A model generated the notes under the pieces. It did not search any database. It had not been told where the DNA came from and worked only from the letters and a program-made list of their open reading frames with translations. The position numbers and the translations under genes were made by a program. Source: Chlorogloeopsis fritschii PCC 6912 (GTDB lineage: Bacteria > Cyanobacteriota > Cyanobacteriia > Cyanobacteriales > Nostocaceae). From it: a DNA stretch of 35,020 bases. Of this stretch, positions 33,281 through 35,020 are shown piece after piece. Every line of letters begins with the position of its first letter. Within the stretch, counting starts at the first letter, position 1. Location: positions 1 to 35,020 of the forward strand of contig NZ_AJLN01000035.1 in NCBI RefSeq assembly GCF_000317285.1. Direction: 5' to 3'.

Positions 33281-34042
33281 ATGAATTCTCATTTCCGCAA
33301 TAAATTAAAAAAACCTCTTTCTTTGGCACTGGGCTTAGGAACCGCTGTGAGTGTAGGATTATCTGCTCCTATGCCAGCTAGTGCAATTCCATTTCAGGAG
33401 TTAATTGTTCCTGGGATTCGCTATTTCCAGCTTTCCAATTTATCAACGAAAGACAAAGTCGCATTAGGTAGCGATATACATAAGCAGGTAGCAAGGAATT
33501 ATCGGCTTAGTACCAACCAGACTGTTAACAGAATCGGGCAGCGACTAGTTAGAGCTAGTGATTGTTCTCAAATTCCTTTTAAATTTTATGTAGTTCAAGA
33601 CTCAAGCATTAATGCCTTTGCTACCACAGGCGGTTATGTTTATGTCCACACTGGCTTGATTAGAGCAGCGGATAATGAAGATCAATTGGCATCCGTGATC
33701 GCTCACGAAATCGCCCACATTTGCAATGACGATTTAGTCAATCGACTCCGACAAACACAATTAGTTCAAGGCGCAGCCTCGCTTGCTGGCTTAAATCGTA
33801 GCCAATTAGCTGCCGTGGCTTATAAGGTTGCTGTAGATTTACCCAATAGCCGCGAAGCTGAATTTAGAGCTGATGCTAAAGGATTGCAATATTTAACAGC
33901 AGCTGGTTACGATCCTAATGCTATGCCTGCTTTCTTAAGTAAATTAGTTAATCGTTCTTCTACACCGACATTTTTGAGTACTCATCCCAACGCACGAGAG
34001 CGAATCGCTGTTTTAGAAAGAAAAATCGCTAGTCAACGATAG
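33281..34042 (+). CDS. Exported M48 family zinc metalloprotease
   Basis: This is a predicted periplasmic metalloprotease of the M48/BepA-like type. I chose the ATG at 33281 (253 aa); a TTG at 33272 precedes it. A signal peptide is clear: a basic start NKLKKP, a hydrophobic core LSLALGLGTAVSVGLSA and a likely cleavage site ASA at 33-35. The zinc site is HEIAH (142-146), with the third ligand Glu194 in SREAEFRAD. The NAFATTGGYVYVHTGLI segment (111-127) before HEIAH is typical of M48. There is no TPR tail, so it is the short form. A likely role is outer-membrane or periplasmic protein quality control. The DUF72 gene follows after 9 bp on the same strand, probably co-transcribed. Confidence 0.9.
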   Translation: MNSHFRNKLKKPLSLALGLGTAVSVGLSAPMPASAIPFQELIVPGIRYFQLSNLSTKDKVALGSDIHKQVARNYRLSTNQTVNRIGQRLVRASDCSQIPFKFYVVQDSSINAFATTGGYVYVHTGLIRAADNEDQLASVIAHEIAHICNDDLVNRLRQTQLVQGAASLAGLNRSQLAAVAYKVAVDLPNSREAEFRADAKGLQYLTAAGYDPNAMPAFLSKLVNRSSTPTFLSTHPNARERIAVLERKIASQR

Positions 34043-34051
34043 TATATTGTT

Positions 34052-34906
34052 GTGAACTTTTTTATTGGTTGCGCTGTTTGGGCATACAAAGGCTGGGTGG
34101 GCGAACTTTATCCTCAAGGTACTCGCCCAGCCGATTTTCTCCAGTTTTATAGCAGACGTTTTACTACAGTTGAAGGCAATACCACATTCTACGCTGTGCC
34201 TAATCAGGAAACTGTAACCCGTTGGGCAACTGAAACACCCACTGGTTTTGAATTTTGTTTGAAATTACCGCGAGATATAACTCATCAAGGGCTATTGCAA
34301 CCGCATATTCCTGATGCTTTGAAATTTATAGAGGTAATGTGTCCTTTAGGTAAGCGTTTGGGGCCGATTTTTGCACAATTACCCCCTAGTTATGCACCTA
34401 CATCAATAGAAGATCTTACCGCCTTTGTGGAAGCTTGGCCGCGTACAGAAATACCATTAGCATTAGAAGTTCGCCATCGAGACTGGTTTAAGGAACCTTA
34501 CGCCAGTCAATTGACAATGCTATTAGAAAAGCTAGGTGTGGGAAGAGTATTGTTGGATTCCCGCCCTATTTATACAGGAGACGACGATCCACAATTACAA
34601 TCGGAGCGACGTAAACCGAAGTTACCAGTACAGTTTAGCGTTACAGCACCTTTTAGTTTGATTCGATTTATTTCCCATCCCAACTTAACACTCAATCAAA
34701 CTTTCATGGAGGAGTGGGTAACCCAAATTAAGCAGTGGTTGCAACAGGGAACGCGTATTTATTTCTTTGTTCATTGTCCAATAGAAGAGCGATCGCCTAG
34801 TACAGCCCGTTATTTTCAACAATTATTAGAACAAAATGGCGTCTCAGTTCCACCCTTACCTTGGAATAACTTAAATAATCCTCCCGATCAACTTAGTTTG
34901 TGGTAA
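34052..34906 (+). CDS. DUF72 family protein (YecE-like)
   Basis: This 284-aa DUF72 protein is predicted to be a TIM-barrel of unknown biochemical function. Family landmarks are IGCAVWAYKGWVGELYPQGT at the N-terminus, FTTVEGNTTFYAVPNQETVTRWATETPTGFEFCLKLPRDITH, LGPIFAQLPPSYAP and the C-terminal YFFVHCPIEERSPSTARYFQQLL. The conserved acidic and aromatic residues (EGNTTFY) suggest a phosphate- or metal-binding pocket, but no reaction is established. The start is a GTG at 34052, 9 bp after the protease stop; no better start is available. The association with the protease is positional only. Confidence 0.9.
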   Translation: MNFFIGCAVWAYKGWVGELYPQGTRPADFLQFYSRRFTTVEGNTTFYAVPNQETVTRWATETPTGFEFCLKLPRDITHQGLLQPHIPDALKFIEVMCPLGKRLGPIFAQLPPSYAPTSIEDLTAFVEAWPRTEIPLALEVRHRDWFKEPYASQLTMLLEKLGVGRVLLDSRPIYTGDDDPQLQSERRKPKLPVQFSVTAPFSLIRFISHPNLTLNQTFMEEWVTQIKQWLQQGTRIYFFVHCPIEERSPSTARYFQQLLEQNGVSVPPLPWNNLNNPPDQLSLW

Positions 34907-34939
34907 GTATTAATTAAGGTAAGGGTAACCGCTTGACTT

Positions 34940-34963
34940 CAGACATCACTAATATCATGTCTG
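34940..34963. repeat. 7-bp inverted repeat at the window end
   Basis: CAGACAT (34940-34946) and ATGTCTG (34957-34963) pair perfectly around a 10-nt loop, 34 bp beyond the DUF72 stop. It may be a weak terminator or an operator for a gene beyond the window. Confidence 0.4.
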
Positions 34964-35020
34964 GTTAAAGACTTATGATTACGTTAAGTTTGAATCCGGA
35001 AGTTTTACATAAAATAAATT

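Noticed and set aside
1-35020. tRNA, rRNA and CRISPR arrays
   Set aside because: No tRNA-like cloverleaf, rRNA stretch or regularly spaced 25-40 bp repeats were noticed while reading the intergenic regions. A dedicated tRNA scan was not possible here.

Overview
The window reads as chromosomal DNA of a cyanobacterium, probably a filamentous, heterocyst-type one (Nostocales). The evidence is the frequent GCGATCGC (HIP1) octamers in and between genes, heptamer and octamer tandem repeats, small palindromic dispersed repeats, and protein families typical of that group: a long pyruvate:ferredoxin oxidoreductase, a DUF697 GTPase, a multi-repeat MscS-like membrane protein and a kdpABFC operon with a small gene between kdpB and kdpC. 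The order-level placement is inference. No rRNA, tRNA, CRISPR array or complete insertion sequence was seen.

Layout. 1-4330: a long AT-rich leader, then nifJ. 4.4-9.7 kb is an accessory-looking block: an orphan DUF433 protein, a 112-bp MITE-like element with perfect 8-bp target duplications, a full-length vertebrate-type protein-arginine deiminase (PAD), a double-hairpin repeat, a translationally coupled SDR/alpha-beta hydrolase pair, a second same-orientation copy of the MITE-like element, and a 93-aa unknown protein. 9.8-19.3 kb is mostly housekeeping: an SPFH protein, folP, tpiA, a DUF697 GTPase, an aspartoacylase-like enzyme, an MscS-like TM-repeat protein, an SRPBCC protein and a SirB1/TPR protein, with several repeats between them.

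19.5-26.5 kb is a potassium locus. A NarL-type response regulator and a membrane histidine kinase are transcribed leftward. Divergent to them lie a free-standing RCK_C (TrkA-C) domain protein, kdpA, kdpB, a KdpF-like peptide and kdpC. No kdpD or kdpE follows. The shared intergenic region carries three direct copies of a TAAACRCT motif spaced 32 and 21 bp apart (about three and two helical turns), a candidate operator. 26.8-34.9 kb holds a PQQ-type sugar dehydrogenase lipoprotein, a membrane protein with a GspC-like C-terminus, mnmG, a second double-hairpin repeat, a VanY-type D,D-carboxypeptidase, an exported M48 metalloprotease and a DUF72 protein.

The points most worth pursuing are the PAD gene, whose catalytic set matches the animal enzymes, the kdp locus with a stand-alone RCK_C protein and a divergent two-component pair in place of kdpDE, and two small structured repeat families whose copies differ by compensatory changes.
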